Counted from the stretch's first letter, positions 10,780 to 23,115 are shown. The stretch: 64,000 nucleotides of DNA from Impatiens glandulifera (GCF_907164915.1 NC_061863.1:6874340-6938339); one strand, 5' to 3'. Notes: generated by a model from the letters alone, not told the origin. Translations and numbers: made by a program.

Positions 10780-11690
10780 ATCGGCCGATATTGATTTCCT
10801 AACTTTTGATCTTATCTTATAATTCTGATGGTAAGTTTCATGTTCATACAAACCTCTCATTGCACAATTATTGAGAATGCAGAGAATCTTGTTTCTTTTT
10901 CTCCCTTTTGTACAATGAACTTCCTTATGTCTTATGTTTTGACCTTTGTGCTTTATGTTATGTCTTTTTTGAAAAAGTTAAGTTTGTATTGAGTTGAGAT
11001 GTCTATAATTGTTATTTCATTCTATAAAACTTTGGTTTAATTATTTCTTATTTAACTATCTATAAGGCAGGAACTACCAACTGAATTGAGAGGGATAATA
11101 TCATACAAGTTTCTGATATTTTGATATTTTCTTATGGTTATTTGAGGTTCGAATATAAATGACTAAAATTGTGATAGTTCTAGCATAATTTGGTAAAAAC
11201 GACATAAGTTCAAATTTCAAATAACAATTGGCCATTTTTGTATTGTTGTTGTTCGTTGAGTAATAATGTTCCTATCATTTTGTTTTTTTAAGAAATCCTT
11301 GCCCTATCTATTCCCACTTCTTTTAAAGTTATTTGAAATGTTTTGTACCAATTGAAATTTAGCTCTAATATGAGTAAAATAAAAATTATCATAAGGATTT
11401 CTTCATGAATATATTTTATTAATAGGTTTTTTTAAAAAAAATTAGTATCAAATAACATTTTTTAAATACACTTTTGTTGTTTTGTTGGAAAAATATAACA
11501 ATGTTTACTAGAAATGTTTTTACACTTTGAATTGAGGATTAGAGATTAAAATTAAAGATAAACTAGAATAAAAAATAAGAAAAGTCAAAATCAAAATCAA
11601 AATTGTTAAAGGATTAACTTATCATCAAGAAGTTAATGAAAACTTTATTATATTTTGTTACACTATTTATTCTTCTCAATACAAGCCATA
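10780..11690. other. Intergenic, SWIB 3' flank
   Basis: AT-rich sequence with no coding signal or recognised repeat. It holds the 3' flanks of two genes whose ends converge, SWIB (+) and the first PMEI gene (-). I see no clear terminator. Confidence 0.5.
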
Positions 11691-12224
11691 TCAAAAGTAG
11701 AGCACAATAATTTTTGTACAAATATCAGCAAAGTGCATCATCATCAAATTTCTATCGGTTAGATTTGATTGATAAATAGGTCCCGGTGGCGCACTGAAAT
11801 TATCTTCACAATCTTCAGCTTCTTGGCGAAAACTATCAATTTCAATCTTGGCGTAATCATAAGATTTTGAACGAAGTTTATCAACGACCAAAGCAATGTC
11901 AGCAATTGCTACCTTATAACCGTGTGTGCATCCCATGTATAATAGTTTCTTATAGCCATTGGTTGTCTCCTTCATAAGATCATTGATCTTAATTAAGGTC
12001 TTAGAAGCGTAACTAGTCGATGCTTTTAGTATAAGAATTATAAGTTCTTGAACATCAGCATTTGCACTTGTTGGGTCCGATCTTAGAATAGAAATGCAAA
12101 CATCGGGATAGTCTGTCTTCTTGCAAACATCGTTGATCAAATCGGCATTAGAAAGATTATTGAAGGTAAATAAGAGTGATAGTGTAAGGATTGATATCAA
12201 ATAAATTGAACTTGATGCCTTCAT
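11691..12224 (-). CDS. PMEI-domain protein (invertase/pectin methylesterase inhibitor-like), copy 1
   Basis: 177 residues, no intron. Residues 1-27 form a signal peptide (hydrophobic ISILTLSLLF, then NADLI), so the product should be secreted to the apoplast or vacuole. The family's four-helix-bundle cysteines are present: Cys34-Cys43 (the N-terminal hairpin, VCKKTDYPDVC) and Cys99 with Cys139. Cys169 is near the C-terminus. VQELIILILKAS is the usual helix after the hairpin. The family inhibits either pectin methylesterase or acid invertase; sequence alone does not tell which. The closest style known to me is the 'putative invertase inhibitor' group. Two similar intact genes lie at 34462-35043 and 54748-55311. 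It ends LYF, slightly shorter than its paralogues. Confidence 0.9.
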   Translation of the reverse strand: MKASSSIYLISILTLSLLFTFNNLSNADLINDVCKKTDYPDVCISILRSDPTSANADVQELIILILKASTSYASKTLIKINDLMKETTNGYKKLLYMGCTHGYKVAIADIALVVDKLRSKSYDYAKIEIDSFRQEAEDCEDNFSAPPGPIYQSNLTDRNLMMMHFADICTKIIVLYF

Positions 12225-12274
12225 GCTTCGAGTAGACCAGAAATAAACAATGCAACTACATATTTAATTCTTTG

Positions 12275-12305
12275 GTAACATTTAAATATATAATTAGAAA
12301 ATTGG
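12275..12305 (-). promoter_or_regulatory. Core promoter of PMEI copy 1
   Basis: On the minus strand, TTCTAATTATATATTTAAAT lies about 55-75 bases before the ATG. It resembles the AATTATATATTA block in front of the other two intact PMEI genes, consistent with a shared TATA region. Confidence 0.5.
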
Positions 12306-13653
12306 TATTATAATAAATAGTAATATTGTGTCTATCCACTAAATAAAAAGAAATTTCAACAAAGTAGGAAAAAAATCTTTTAAAAAAAGGAAAGAAAAAG
12401 CAATAATATCCATAAAATTTCTTAGATTTTTTTTCTAATTTTTGTTGATCAAATTGATTAAAAAGGAAAGAAATCCTATTCTTGAATTTACATGAAAAGT
12501 TAGTTTTAATTCAACTTAAAAGGGAAATTCTTTTGCTTTCTCAATTTTAAAAATTTGCTCAAATTATTATTTTATGTACCCTCCTCCCCATTCTTTTAAA
12601 AAAGTATAAAAAAATAGTTATCAAATTTAGAGGTAGGTACACTTTTAACCTAATATAAATTGACTATTTTTTTTTTTAATAAAATGATATTAAATTGAAA
12701 TTTAAAAAAAAAAACTAAATAAACTAGATAACTCTTATCAATTTATAATACACAATTTTATATTTCTTAAATTTAACTTAAAATATATAAATTCAAATTA
12801 TTATTTTTTTCTTTTTAAAGTAATATACACTTATTTTAACCCACTATTTAGTCATGAACCAATACCTTTATTTTCAAAGTATTTTTATATAATTTTTTTT
12901 ATATGATTGATGTTTAATAATTAATTCGATACTTATTAAAAATTGAATTAATTATTATAAATATCATATAAATAAAATAAAATTAATATCACATTTTAAA
13001 TATGAATAAAAACATTAAATAAAAGATGAGTGATAAGGTGAGTGAATTTGAGTGAGAGAATGTATCACGGTTGAAAAAATGATAAAAGATGAGGAAAGAG
13101 AAAATTTTTATTATTTTTTGGGCTAATCAAATTACACCACATCATTCACTTCCTCGTTCATTTTTTCAAATTCTCTTTCTTAATCATTTCTCCAAATAAA
13201 ATAAACAAACCAATAAAACTATATTGTTATTTATTCACGTGGGCCAAGCCCAGCACTTAGAAGTTCACTATTCAAACTAAAGCAAAGAAGAAGTCAGGAA
13301 TTAATATGGAAAGAAGTAAAACATTCAGGGCCTCCGCAGAAAGAAAAATATAGGAAAGAAAAATAATGAAACGGTGTCAATTTGATACCGTTTCTTTTCT
13401 AAATGAATTAACCCCAAATCATTCAAACCTATCGCCAAGTGTATTACATGAAAATTTTCAAATAAGGACAAATCAAGCTTAGACTTTGAATATTTTGGTT
13501 ATTTAAGGATGTTGTAAAAAATAAAAATCTTATTTGAAGAAAAAAAACAAAAAGATTATTTGAGTTTTTATTTGTTAAATTACTTTAATGTCCTTTTACA
13601 TTTAAAAATTAATTTTTTTAATAATAAAATAAAAATATTTTAATATTTAAGTT
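12306..13653. other. AT-rich intergenic DNA with one half of a local duplication
   Basis: No gene seen. The segment from about 12300 to 13440 resembles 14680-16215 in several places, most clearly 13230-13440 against 16005-16215. Both copies carry inverted arms GAAACGGT and ACCGTTTC. Copy 1 diverges just after CCTATCGCC. Confidence 0.5.
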
Positions 13654-14648
13654 GATGGGATTAGAACGGTCAGACGGGCCAACCAATGGTGGTCGGGGAG
13701 GGCTTACACACCGAAATCCATCGTTTGACGGGTCGGCGACGGGCCGACCCACCATACCAGCGGGCTGACAATCCCCAACCCAAGGTGAGTTGCGGGTTAG
13801 GAGGGTCAGCTAGCGGGTTGTCTCACTACAAATAAAAATAAATAAAAATCATTAATAGTTTTAGAAAACAAGAGTTCAAAAATAATGATCAAATAGTCAC
13901 AATACACACCGAACAAGAGTATTGTCTATCATTACACATTAATTAACCAAATAATTCAACAAAATAACTAAAATTTGAAAAATTCATAAAATAGAAATTT
14001 CAGTAAACTCAATATTATTTAAATATCATCAATCGAGATATAATCAATGTCAAATCCTTCTCCTTCATCGTCTTTCTCTTCAATGTCTGCATCAACATCC
14101 TCTAGAATATTTGATCCTTGTTGGACAAATGAATCTGTTATTTAACAGAATATTAAGTTTCAGACTTTCCGTGTGAAACTTCTGAAACTGAAATCAAGTT
14201 TGAATCTACGAACTTTAAAGGCGAGAATGAAGAGAAGAAAGACAGAACAAATAAGTAGCTGACGGCCAATGGGTGAAGTATTGAGTATTTACTGATGCAG
14301 TCTGGAACCAAGCTTGAATCCACGAACCCTTGAAGGCGAGAACGAAGAGAAGAAAAACAGAACAAATAAGTAGCCGATGACCGATGGGCGAAGTATTGAG
14401 TATCGACTAATGTAGTGCTGCCTGTGAGAGAAAAAAACTAGGGCTATGCGACATATGTCTATAATGCTACAAATCAGATTTTTTTTGCCAACTCGCGGGT
14501 CAACCCAAATCCGACCTGCCTAGGCCCACGACCCGAGCGGGCTGGCCCGTGTAGGCCCACTTTCAAATAAGCTGTTAATATTTTAACTCAACCCGTCTAA
14601 ATTATTTGACGGGGCAGACCAACCCAAATTGACGGCTCTAGATGGGAT
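13654..14648. mobile_element. hAT-like element with perfect 8-bp target duplication
   Basis: The element spans 13662-14640 (979 bp). Its ends are TAGAACGGTCAGACGGG and, inverted, TAGAGCCGTCAATTTGGG. The flanks 13654-13661 and 14641-14648 are both GATGGGAT, a perfect 8-bp duplication as made by hAT transposases. Subterminal regions are rich in GGGCC/CGGGT motifs. No transposase is encoded, so it is non-autonomous. Confidence 0.9.
14165..14415. repeat. Internal ~120-bp tandem duplication in the hAT-like element
   Basis: The block containing ACAGAACAAATAAGTAGC and AGTATTGAGTAT occurs twice (around 14240-14290 and 14358-14408). Each copy is preceded by a GGCGAGAA-GAAGAGAAGAAA stretch, and substitutions separate the copies. 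No coding function is apparent. Confidence 0.75.
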
Positions 14649-16228
14649 GAGTGATTTGATGATTATAACTATAGTGATATGAAAATTGTATCTATCTAAT
14701 AAATAAAAATGAAATTTCAACAATTTAAAAAAGAAAAGGTAAAAAGAATAATGTTTTTGAATAAAAAACAATAAATATTCATGAGTATACAACATTTACT
14801 TCAATTTTTAGATTTTTTTCTAATTTTTGTTGATCAAAATGATAAAAGAAAAAAAATTCTGAATTTGCATAAAAAAGTTGGTTTTATTTCACCAACTTGA
14901 AAGTGAACTTTTCTACTTTCTCAATTTTAAAAAATAGTTTAATTTTAAAAATTTTTATTTTGGTGAGAAGGCTGATTGTTACAACTATTTCAGAGTGTGA
15001 CTAATTCCCGCAATATATAATTAGACTTGTCGTTTCACGAACTTATCCCACACTCATCACCTAATGCCACCGTACTAGAAGAGGAGATAACTCAAATTAA
15101 TACTCAATGAATTCTAAAAATAATAATGAAAAATAGTGCGCTCCTAAAGTTCAAAATTAGGATAATTGTATACATTAACCTAATATTAACCAACTAAACT
15201 AGATAACTTTATCGATATACAAAACTTTATGTTTATTAAATTTAACTTAAAATATATTTTGAAGGTTGTATACACTTATTTTAACCCTACAATTTATAAT
15301 TTTCTTGAGTTACATGCTTGATTCCAGTTTAACCTCTGACCTCATGACATTAAAATAATTAAATACAGTCCAGAATAAGAATAAGGCATTAATTTAGGAA
15401 GGCAGAATAACAATTTATTTGATAATATCAAATATTAGGCCCTATAAAGAAAGAAGCAATTTAAAGAATCCTTAACAAAATTAGTGACTAGAGAGAGTCT
15501 CTCAATCAAAGTAAGGCAAGTCAATTCTTTCTGAGAAAATGTTTTGTTTTACACTATATTTTTTCCAAAGTGCATTCTTAAACCAATTGAACTTATCAAG
15601 ATATTCGTTTCTAAATTAATATGAAAGTTTCCAACCAACAATTTTATTTTAAAAAAAAATTATATACCAGTTTTTTTTTTGCACAAGATTGACCGAACAT
15701 ATGCTTCCTTAATTGAAAATAAAGTTGAAAAATTCCTCTCAAGACAAATTAAAATTTTTGCTCGCAGTAGAATTTAAATAATTAACAAATAAATATACCA
15801 CATATAAAAGGAATTTGTATGTATTTTTAACATAAATTAATATATTATAATATTTTAAATAATTTTAAATATTTAGAGTAGGTAAAAAAAATATATATAT
15901 AAAAATCCATTTTAAACCAGATAATATACCTATTACCCTTTAATACAAATAAAATAAAATTAACATGGCATTTTAAATATTAATGAAAACATAAAATAAA
16001 ATTTGGACTAATTCTTATTTATTTAAAGTGGGCTAATCCTAGCCCAACCCTTGGAATTTCACTGCTCAAAGAAGAAGTCAGGGTTTAATTTGGAAAGAAG
16101 TAAAAAATGAAGGGGCCTCTGCTGAAAGAATGATGAAACGGTGTCGTTTTAATACCGTTTCTTTTCTGAAACAATTAACCCCAAATCAATCAAACCAACC
16201 TATCGCCGTTATCTTCCCAAAGAGAGAA
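14649..16228. other. AT-rich intergenic DNA, second half of the local duplication
   Basis: No gene recognised. 16005-16215 repeats 13230-13440, including inverted arms GAAACGGT at 16136 and ACCGTTTC at about 16154. After CCTATCGCC this copy continues into a small ORF, which the first copy lacks. Confidence 0.5.
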
Positions 16229-16357
16229 ATGGAGAATGAGGAAGAAGACCAATCACGCCGTTTGGACTTTAACGGAGTTCAAAACGGTAACTTGATGACT
16301 TTAAGGGTCATGGAGAGTACCCTAGAGCGGTTGAGATTTGCAAATCTATTGTATTAG
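16229..16357 (+). CDS. Small hypothetical ORF or first exon (42 aa)
   Basis: Reads MENEEEDQSRRLDFNGVQNG and ends FANLLY. I do not recognise it. It has higher GC than its surroundings and a leader duplicated upstream at 13230-13440, which hints at a former gene start. An unrelated open stretch at 16540-16725 (ERNVTVFTKIRV, then a hydrophobic run) could be a later exon, but I cannot join them convincingly. It may equally be a relic. Confidence 0.25.
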   Translation: MENEEEDQSRRLDFNGVQNGNLMTLRVMESTLERLRFANLLY

Positions 16358-17366
16358 TTTGTTGGATGGTTTATGGTTTTATTTGAAAATGATTCTTCTA
16401 ATAACTTATTTTTCTGATTTTAAACCTTTGAATGAATAATGTATTTCTCACTTAAGCCAAGTTGAATTTAAAAATCACTTAATTTATTATATCTTTAGAT
16501 AATAAATTAGACTATGCAATTTAATTTATATCTACTTGTTTGGCAGAAAGAAACGTAACAGTATTTACAAAAATTCGGGTCATGATATTATTATTGACGA
16601 CAATTATCTTATCCGTACATGGAGGTGTATTCTCACAAACAAATAAAATTGGGTCATTAGTTGGAGTTAGAGACTTAGAGTATCTTCCTGAAATCACAAA
16701 CATTTTAAATTTTAAAGCATTTTAGATTGTTAAAATTTAAAATTTATATTCTTGTATTTTCTTTATACATGTTAAACCATTCATTTGTATTGCGTTTATT
16801 TTCAGTTTAAATCAAGATAAAATGTTATTTTGCTTTATCAAAACTTATGCTTTCTCTTTTTAGTTTTTTTTAAATAAATGACTGTTGAGTTGTTTTTAAA
16901 AAATAATTAAATTAAACTATGTAAATAATAATAAGTTGAGATATTTATTTAGACCAATTTTGGAAGATGTTTGAAGAGTTTTTGTTTGTTTGTTTTGCAT
17001 GTTGATATTTGCTTGAAATAACTGATGAATTAAGTTGGAGAATTAATCGCCTATCTTAATTTAATACGTTATATTATTATTTTAATTCCTTAACGATGAG
17101 TTTATGCTTTTATTTTCATATTTCATAGGTTTTTTCTCATATTATGTTTGTATCAGTGTGTTTAACTAATTTTATCCATTTTGATTATACATTAATTATT
17201 TAAAATAAAATTAAAATATTTTTGAAACAATATATAATTTTAAGATATATTACATGAAAAATTTCAAATAAGGACAAATTGAATATTAAATGTATAATTA
17301 GTTAGAAGTGTATAGGAAATTGTGCTCGAGTCTTTGTTCCAGATGTTATTCATGAATTTGATTTTC

Positions 17367-17419
<53 letters not shown>

Positions 17420-18066
17420 AAATCTTTTTAAAGAAATTAATACGATTTCAGGTGTGGTGAGATCTCTCACTTTTGGAAGTTTTTCCAAGAAATCAAATTT
17501 TAAATTTTAAATTTTTAACTTCTATTATATTGTTTTGTTTAATTCTTTGTTTATCTCTTTCATACTTTAAATTTTTCTTAAAATTTGTCAATCATTTTTT
17601 TTAAGAACATGATGTACATTTTATAATGTATGTCACAAACTTAATTACCTTTTATACAACATGAACAATTTTTCAAATAAAAAGAAAAAAGAAAATTTGG
17701 TTAATTGTTTTTCTTAACAAATTGATAATTAGAGTTAAACCAAAGGGGAGCAGTTTAATGGATTTGAAGCCCTTGTTATTTGGTTTAAAAAAAAAAATTG
17801 AGTTTCAACAAGTTTTTTGGGTTTGTTTTTTGTGCATCATTTGTGGTTATCATTTGTGATATTGTTTTGTTTGATTGCAACTTGATTAAAGGATTTGAAG
17901 CTTCTTTACACTAAATTTGCAATTGATATAATCTAAATGATGATGATTTATTGGTATTAGAACCTTCAATAAAGGATTAGTTTAGTTATACACAATTGTC
18001 ATTACCAATCTCAAGCAATGTTTCTCGATTTATCTAGTAGAGAATGCAGTCTTCTACTAACGGTAA
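16358..18066. other. AT-rich intergenic DNA with a TA/T microsatellite
   Basis: No supported gene. A (TA)n run at about 17373-17404 is followed by a T run to about 17419. TATTACATGAAAAATTTCAAATAAGGACAA near 17248 partly repeats a segment at 13441, an extension of the local duplication. Confidence 0.5.
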
Positions 18067-18074
18067 GACCTAAC

Positions 18075-19910
18075 TAGAGCGGTGCATCGTGCATAAACGT
18101 TCGTATTCGACTCGGGCAATTCGTGTTAGACTTTTAATCGTCTCGTGTTGTGTCATGTCTCAATCTTATCTGTGCCGTATCGTGTTTTGACCTACTCAAA
18201 ATATTATGATTCACAGACTCTTTCGTGTCGTATTATTCGTGTCGTGCTAACTCGTGTTTAATTTTGTATTTCGTGTTATTCCGACTAAATTTTGTCATCG
18301 TGTTAGTACAATCGTGTCTTGACACCCTAATGTTAATTATTTATTTATATATATTAAATTATATTGTTAGTAAAAATTATAAAATATGATTATTAATTTA
18401 GTTTAATTTAAAAATTTTAAATTAATTTAATAAGTTAAATATATTAAATTTATTTAAAAAGTTATTTAGTAGGTAAAATGTGTAAATATAAAATTTAACA
18501 TATAGTTTCATAAATAATAATTTGAATTTTCATAAATAATAATTTGAATGTCAATTATTTAAAATTTATTTTAAAACATACAAATAATTATTCAAATAAA
18601 ATTAGTTAAATTTGTTGTTATAAAGTTATTAGTTTATTTAAAAATATATATATTAAGTAAGTTAAATACGATAAATGTGAAATTTTATATTTTTTAAAAT
18701 ATTGAATTTATACTTAATTATTTAATTAGGTATATGATATTTATTATTATATATAATTAAAAGTAGTGTAGATTTTTTTAGATAAAATAAAGTTTTTTTT
18801 AAATGATTTATTAATTTTTAAAATTTTAGAGTGATGTAAGATTTTTTTAAGATGATTTAGTGATATACAAATATTAATCAATTATTAGTGCAAGCAAGTA
18901 GTTAATACTTTTTAGAAAAAAATTATTTGAATTGATATATTATTAATTTTTTATTTAATATAATTAAAGTAGTTTAAATTTTTTTATGTTAAAATATATT
19001 TTTATAACTATTCAATATTACATTTTTTGAATTAATATTAATTTTATAAATTAGATTTTTATTTAATTAATAATATTAATTTTATAAATTAGATTTTTAT
19101 TTAATTAATAAAATTAATTTAATATTTTTATTTTATAATTTTTTTTGTTAAGTAAAGTTTCTTATTAATTTATAAAATTTGGGAGTGATTTAAGATTTTT
19201 TTAAATATCTGATGATAAACAATTAAATATGTGATCAATTACTGGGAGTGACGTAATAATTTGATAATATTAATGTAAATGTGGATAATTTGAGTAAGAA
19301 AGTGGGAAAAAAAGTGAGAAAGAAAATAGAAAAGGTGGGTAGAAATTATAAATATATATTATTATATTATTATATTATTAAAATTAAAATTAAAATTATT
19401 ATCATATATTTATTATTAATGTATTAACAATAATTGAAATTATAAATAATTAAAAAATTAATAAGTAATTAATAAAAGTAATATCGAAGAGAATTATTAA
19501 TAAACTTACATTTTTATTCATATATTTTTTATATTATTTGAATTAATATTTTTAATATTTTATTTTAGTATGTTTAATTTTAATTATAAATATTACATTT
19601 ATAAAATTAAATAATTTATTAATTAAATAAAAATGTATTAGATTTAGAGGATTTTAATGTGAATAGCTTGGGTGACTAATTGTGTTTATGTCGTTTCGTG
19701 TGTATACTCGTGCTCGTGTTTATACTCGTGTTGTGTCCGTGTCGAGTCGTAAGCATGTTATGATTGTATAAACTCATAATTGTGTCGTGATCGTGTCGTC
19801 TCGTGCTTGTATTGTGTCAACCCAAGACCCGAGTGAGATAATATCGTATCATATCGTTCTGTACAAGTATCGTGTCGGTTCGTATCTATCTAACCCATTA
19901 CCTAGCTCTA
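18075..19910 (+). mobile_element. hAT-like element, left copy (TCGTGTC motif)
   Basis: Ends are TAGAGCGGTGCATCGTGC and, inverted, TAGAGCTAGGTAATGGG, which fit the hAT YARNG consensus. Subterminal regions repeat CGTGTCGTG-type motifs; the core is very AT-rich without coding capacity. It contains short internal duplications, such as a ~41-bp one near 19035-19115. Confidence 0.8.
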
Positions 19911-20345
19911 AACTCATGATGACCAGGAGAGTCTTCTAGTTGACTCTCTTGCGAAAACGTAACAATCATAAATGACTCGAGGATGGGATCATCATCGAGT
20001 CTATCAGGCTGAGGAGGAAGAATTTCAGTGTTCCGTAAATAAGAATTATAAATTTAAAGGGAGAAATAAGCAAAAAGGAGAGGGAGAAAAACACCCCCAC
20101 CACAACATAGATGATGAGGAGTGGATGGTTGTCTCCGACAAACCCACTTGAATTTGTAAAATTTAGAGAAGGTGTTGCCGCCATGAAAAGGTAATTTGTA
20201 AGCTTTTCCAATTCGACATGCTTCACAAGCATTAATATTTTGATTCTTAACATAGGTAACTAAAAATGAGAAATAATATAAGATGTGGTGGCAGCACATG
20301 GGTGTCCAAAGCGATGATTCCATGTAGACGTTAAAGCTCAAAAGG
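19911..20345 (-). pseudogene. Ty1/copia pol fragment captured between the two elements
   Basis: On the minus strand WNHRFGHP (near 20315) and, after a stop and frame change, ACEACRIGKAYKLPF (near 20200) match the GAG_pre-integrase segment of copia polyproteins, with the HxxxxH...CxxC-type zinc motif. The downstream integrase core is not recognisable. The fragment is non-functional. Confidence 0.75.
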
Positions 20346-20591
20346 TCATAAGAGCGTGTTTATGGAATAGATCAAATCCGATCAAAAAAGAAAATTTGAA
20401 AAAATTGAAAATTTTCAATCACGGATCATGTTACAAATGATATGGAAGCATACCAACAGCTAGAGAACACTCTCAGGGCGTGGTGGAATCTATCCCAAGG
20501 TCTGGATCGAGGCTTGGATTGTCGGAACAGGTTTTCAAAAAATTTAGTTCACCGAAATCTTCAAACCTTTGATTCATGTGATGATATTGGG
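20346..20591 (-). repeat. Leader-like repeat, inverted copy of 37990-38210
   Basis: Reverse-complementing this stretch gives TTCCGACAATCCAAGC, GAGTGTTCTC and GTGATTGAAAATTTTCAA in the same order as at 38055-38185. The shared block is about 220 bases. The other copy follows a TATA-containing, LTR-like sequence, so this is probably retroelement leader carried with the copia fragment. Confidence 0.65.
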
Positions 20592-22515
20592 TAGAGATGG
20601 ACATCGTGCATAAACATTCGTATTGACTCGAGCAAGTCGTGTTATACTCTTAATCGTGTCGTGTTGTGTTGCGTCTCAATCTTATCTATATCGTATCGTG
20701 TCTTGACCCACTCAAAATATTATGATTTACGGACTCTTTCGTGTCGTGTTATTTATGTCTACGAGTTTATTCGTGTCGTACTAACTCGTCTTTAATTTCG
20801 TATTTCGTGTTATTCCGACTAGATTTTATCATCATTTCAGTACAATCGTGTCAGTACACATTCATGTTAATTATTTATTTATATATATTAAATTATATTG
20901 TTAGTAAAAATTATAAAATATGATTATTAATTTATTTTAATTAAAAAATTTAAATTAATTTAATAAGTTAAATGTATTAAATTTATTAGAAAAGTTATTT
21001 AGTAGGTAAAATGTGTAAATATAAATTTTAACAGGTAGTTTCATAAATAATAATTTGAATGTCAATTATTTAAAATTTATTTTAAAACATATAAATAATT
21101 ATCCAAATAAAATTATTTAAATTTGTTGTTATATATTAATTTATATATATATATATATATATATTTATTGGGTAAATATAAATTTTAACATGTAGTTCTA
21201 TAAATAATAATTTTAATGTTAATTATTTAAAATTTATTTTAAAACATATAAATAATTATCCAAATAAAATTATTTAAATTTGTTGTTATAAAGTTATTAA
21301 TTTATATATATATATATATATATTTTGAAATTTTATAATTTTAAAAATATTTGATAAGAATTTATACTTAATTATTTAATTAGGTATACGATATTTATTA
21401 TTATATTTTATTAAAAGTAGTGTATATTTTTATGATAAAATGTTTTTTTTTAAAATGTTTTATTAACTTTTAAAATTTTAGAGTGATTTATAATTTTTTT
21501 TTAAAAAATAATTTAATGATATACAAATATTAATCAATTATATTATTACTGCAAGCAAGTAGTTGATATATTTTTATTTTTTTTGAAGAAAACATTATTA
21601 GAATTATATATTATTAATTTTTTATTTAATATAATTAAAAGTAGTTTGAGATTTTTTTATGTTAAAATATATTTCTGTAACTATTCATTATTGCATTTTT
21701 TGAATTAATATTAATTTTATAAATTATGTTTTTATTTAATTAATAAAATTAATTTAATATTTTTATTTTATAATTTTTTTGTTAAGTAAAATTTCTTATT
21801 AACTTATAAAATTTTGGAGTGATTTAAGATTTTAAAAAATATATAATGATAAACAATTAAATATGTGATCAATTACTGAGAGATGTGATAATTTGTTAAT
21901 ATTACTGTAAATGTGGATAGTTTGAGTAAGAAAATAGAAAAGAAAGTGAGAAATGTGGATGAAAATTATAAATGTATATTATTAAAATTATAAATAATTA
22001 AAAAATTAAAAAATTAATAAATAATTAATAAAAATAATAGATAAGAGAATTATTAATAGACTCACATTTCTATTCATATAATTTATTTATTTGTTATTTA
22101 TTATTTTAATTTATATTATTTAAATTAATAATTTTAATATATTATTTTAGTATGTTTAATTTTAACTATAAATATTACATTTATGAAATTAAATAATTTA
22201 TTAATTGAATAAAAATGTAATAAATTTAGAGAATGCTAGCTATTGCGAGTAGCTTTGGTGACTAATTGTGTTTACGTTGTTTTGTGTGTATACTCGTGCT
22301 CGTGTCGTATCTATACTTGTGTTGTCTCTGTGTCGACTCGTAAGCGTGTTACGATTGTATAAACTCATAATCGTGTCGTGATCGTGTCGTCTCGTGCTTG
22401 TATCGTGTCCACCCAAGACCCGAGTGAGAAACTATCGTATCGTGTACGTCGTTCTTTATAAATATCGTGTTGGATCGTGTCGGTTCGTATCTATCCAACT
22501 CATTGCCCAACTCTA
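20592..22515 (+). mobile_element. hAT-like element, right copy (TCGTGTC motif)
   Basis: Begins TAGAGATGGACATCGTGC; its inverted right end is TAGAGTTGGGCAATGAG. It aligns with the left copy throughout. A ~165-bp block is tandemly duplicated inside (about 21005-21160 and 21170-21330), and TA runs occur near 21145 and 21305. No ORF. Confidence 0.8.
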
Positions 22516-22567
22516 GACCTAACTATGTAATAGATACATTGGATTAACTCTTTAACTATAAAAATGG

Positions 22568-22725
22568 ATCAATTTTTTTTAGAACGTCGAGTTTCACTTC
22601 TCTTTTATAATGTGACTAATCCCCATGAGTTAAGTACATAGCCTACAAACACACTTAACCAGACATAAAGTTTGTCGAATGACAGACTCGAACCCAATAT
22701 CTCAGGGAGTCTAGGATTCTAAGAA
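22568..22725 (-). mobile_element. tRNA-derived SINE-like element, copy 1
   Basis: On the minus strand it carries GGGTTCGAGTCTG, a pol III B-box-like motif, near 22690. It ends AACGTTCTAAAAAAAATT, an A-rich tail typical of SINEs. It aligns over about 120 bases with 58879-59002 plus 59750-59765, the second copy. The A box is not certain. Confidence 0.55.
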
Positions 22726-23115
22726 GGGATGAGATCAAAACTTTATTTTACCCTCTATTTCTTCTGAGTACAAAGTTGGATTTCATTAAGCTTTTTGAAA
22801 AAAACAAGACAATGATAGGGCTTAATTTATACATCTCAACCAAGGACCCATTTTTGATAATACTAGGACTAATAAGACCTAAGTGGGCCAACAAGTATTT
22901 ACCAATTTCCTTTAACGGAAGATCATTAACATGATTCACAAGCATAACTACTTGATGCATTTAATAGAAGAGTATAATAATTACTTCACAAGCATAACTA
23001 CTTGTTCATTAACATGGTTCACAAGCATAACTACTTGATGCATTTAATAGAAGAGTATAATTACTTAACAAGCATAACTGCTTGTTCATTAACATGTTCA
23101 AAAAATGATAATCTA
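22726..23115 (-). pseudogene. PMEI relic with local tandem repeats
   Basis: The minus strand reads LLLNASSSYAC at 22960 and again in neighbouring repeats, matching the VLLLKAS-YAS helix of the intact genes. A ~65-bp unit containing ACAAGCATAACTACTTG is repeated between 22930 and 23095. No open frame remains. Confidence 0.6.

Larger units (their letters stand above)
18067..22523. mobile_element. Composite of two direct hAT-like elements sharing one outer 8-bp duplication
   Basis: Element copies at 18075-19910 and 20592-22515 lie in the same orientation around a 681-bp segment. The 8 bases before the left copy (18067-18074) and after the right copy (22516-22523) are both GACCTAAC. The inner flanks (AACTCATG at 19911, ATATTGGG at 20584) match neither the outer flanks nor each other. 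This is what macrotransposition would leave: the outermost ends of two linked elements mobilised the whole 4.4-kb unit. The mechanism is known for maize Ac/Ds pairs; its operation here is inferred from the flanks. Confidence 0.75.

Noticed and set aside
17264..17510. ORFs on both strands through 17371-17419
   Set aside because: Generated by the TA and T microsatellite.
18067..22523. Simple tandem duplication of one hAT-like element
   Set aside because: Both inner termini are intact and flanked by unrelated sequence, which a tandem duplication would not produce.
22748..22960. 70-codon minus-strand ORF
   Set aside because: It overlaps a PMEI relic in a different frame.
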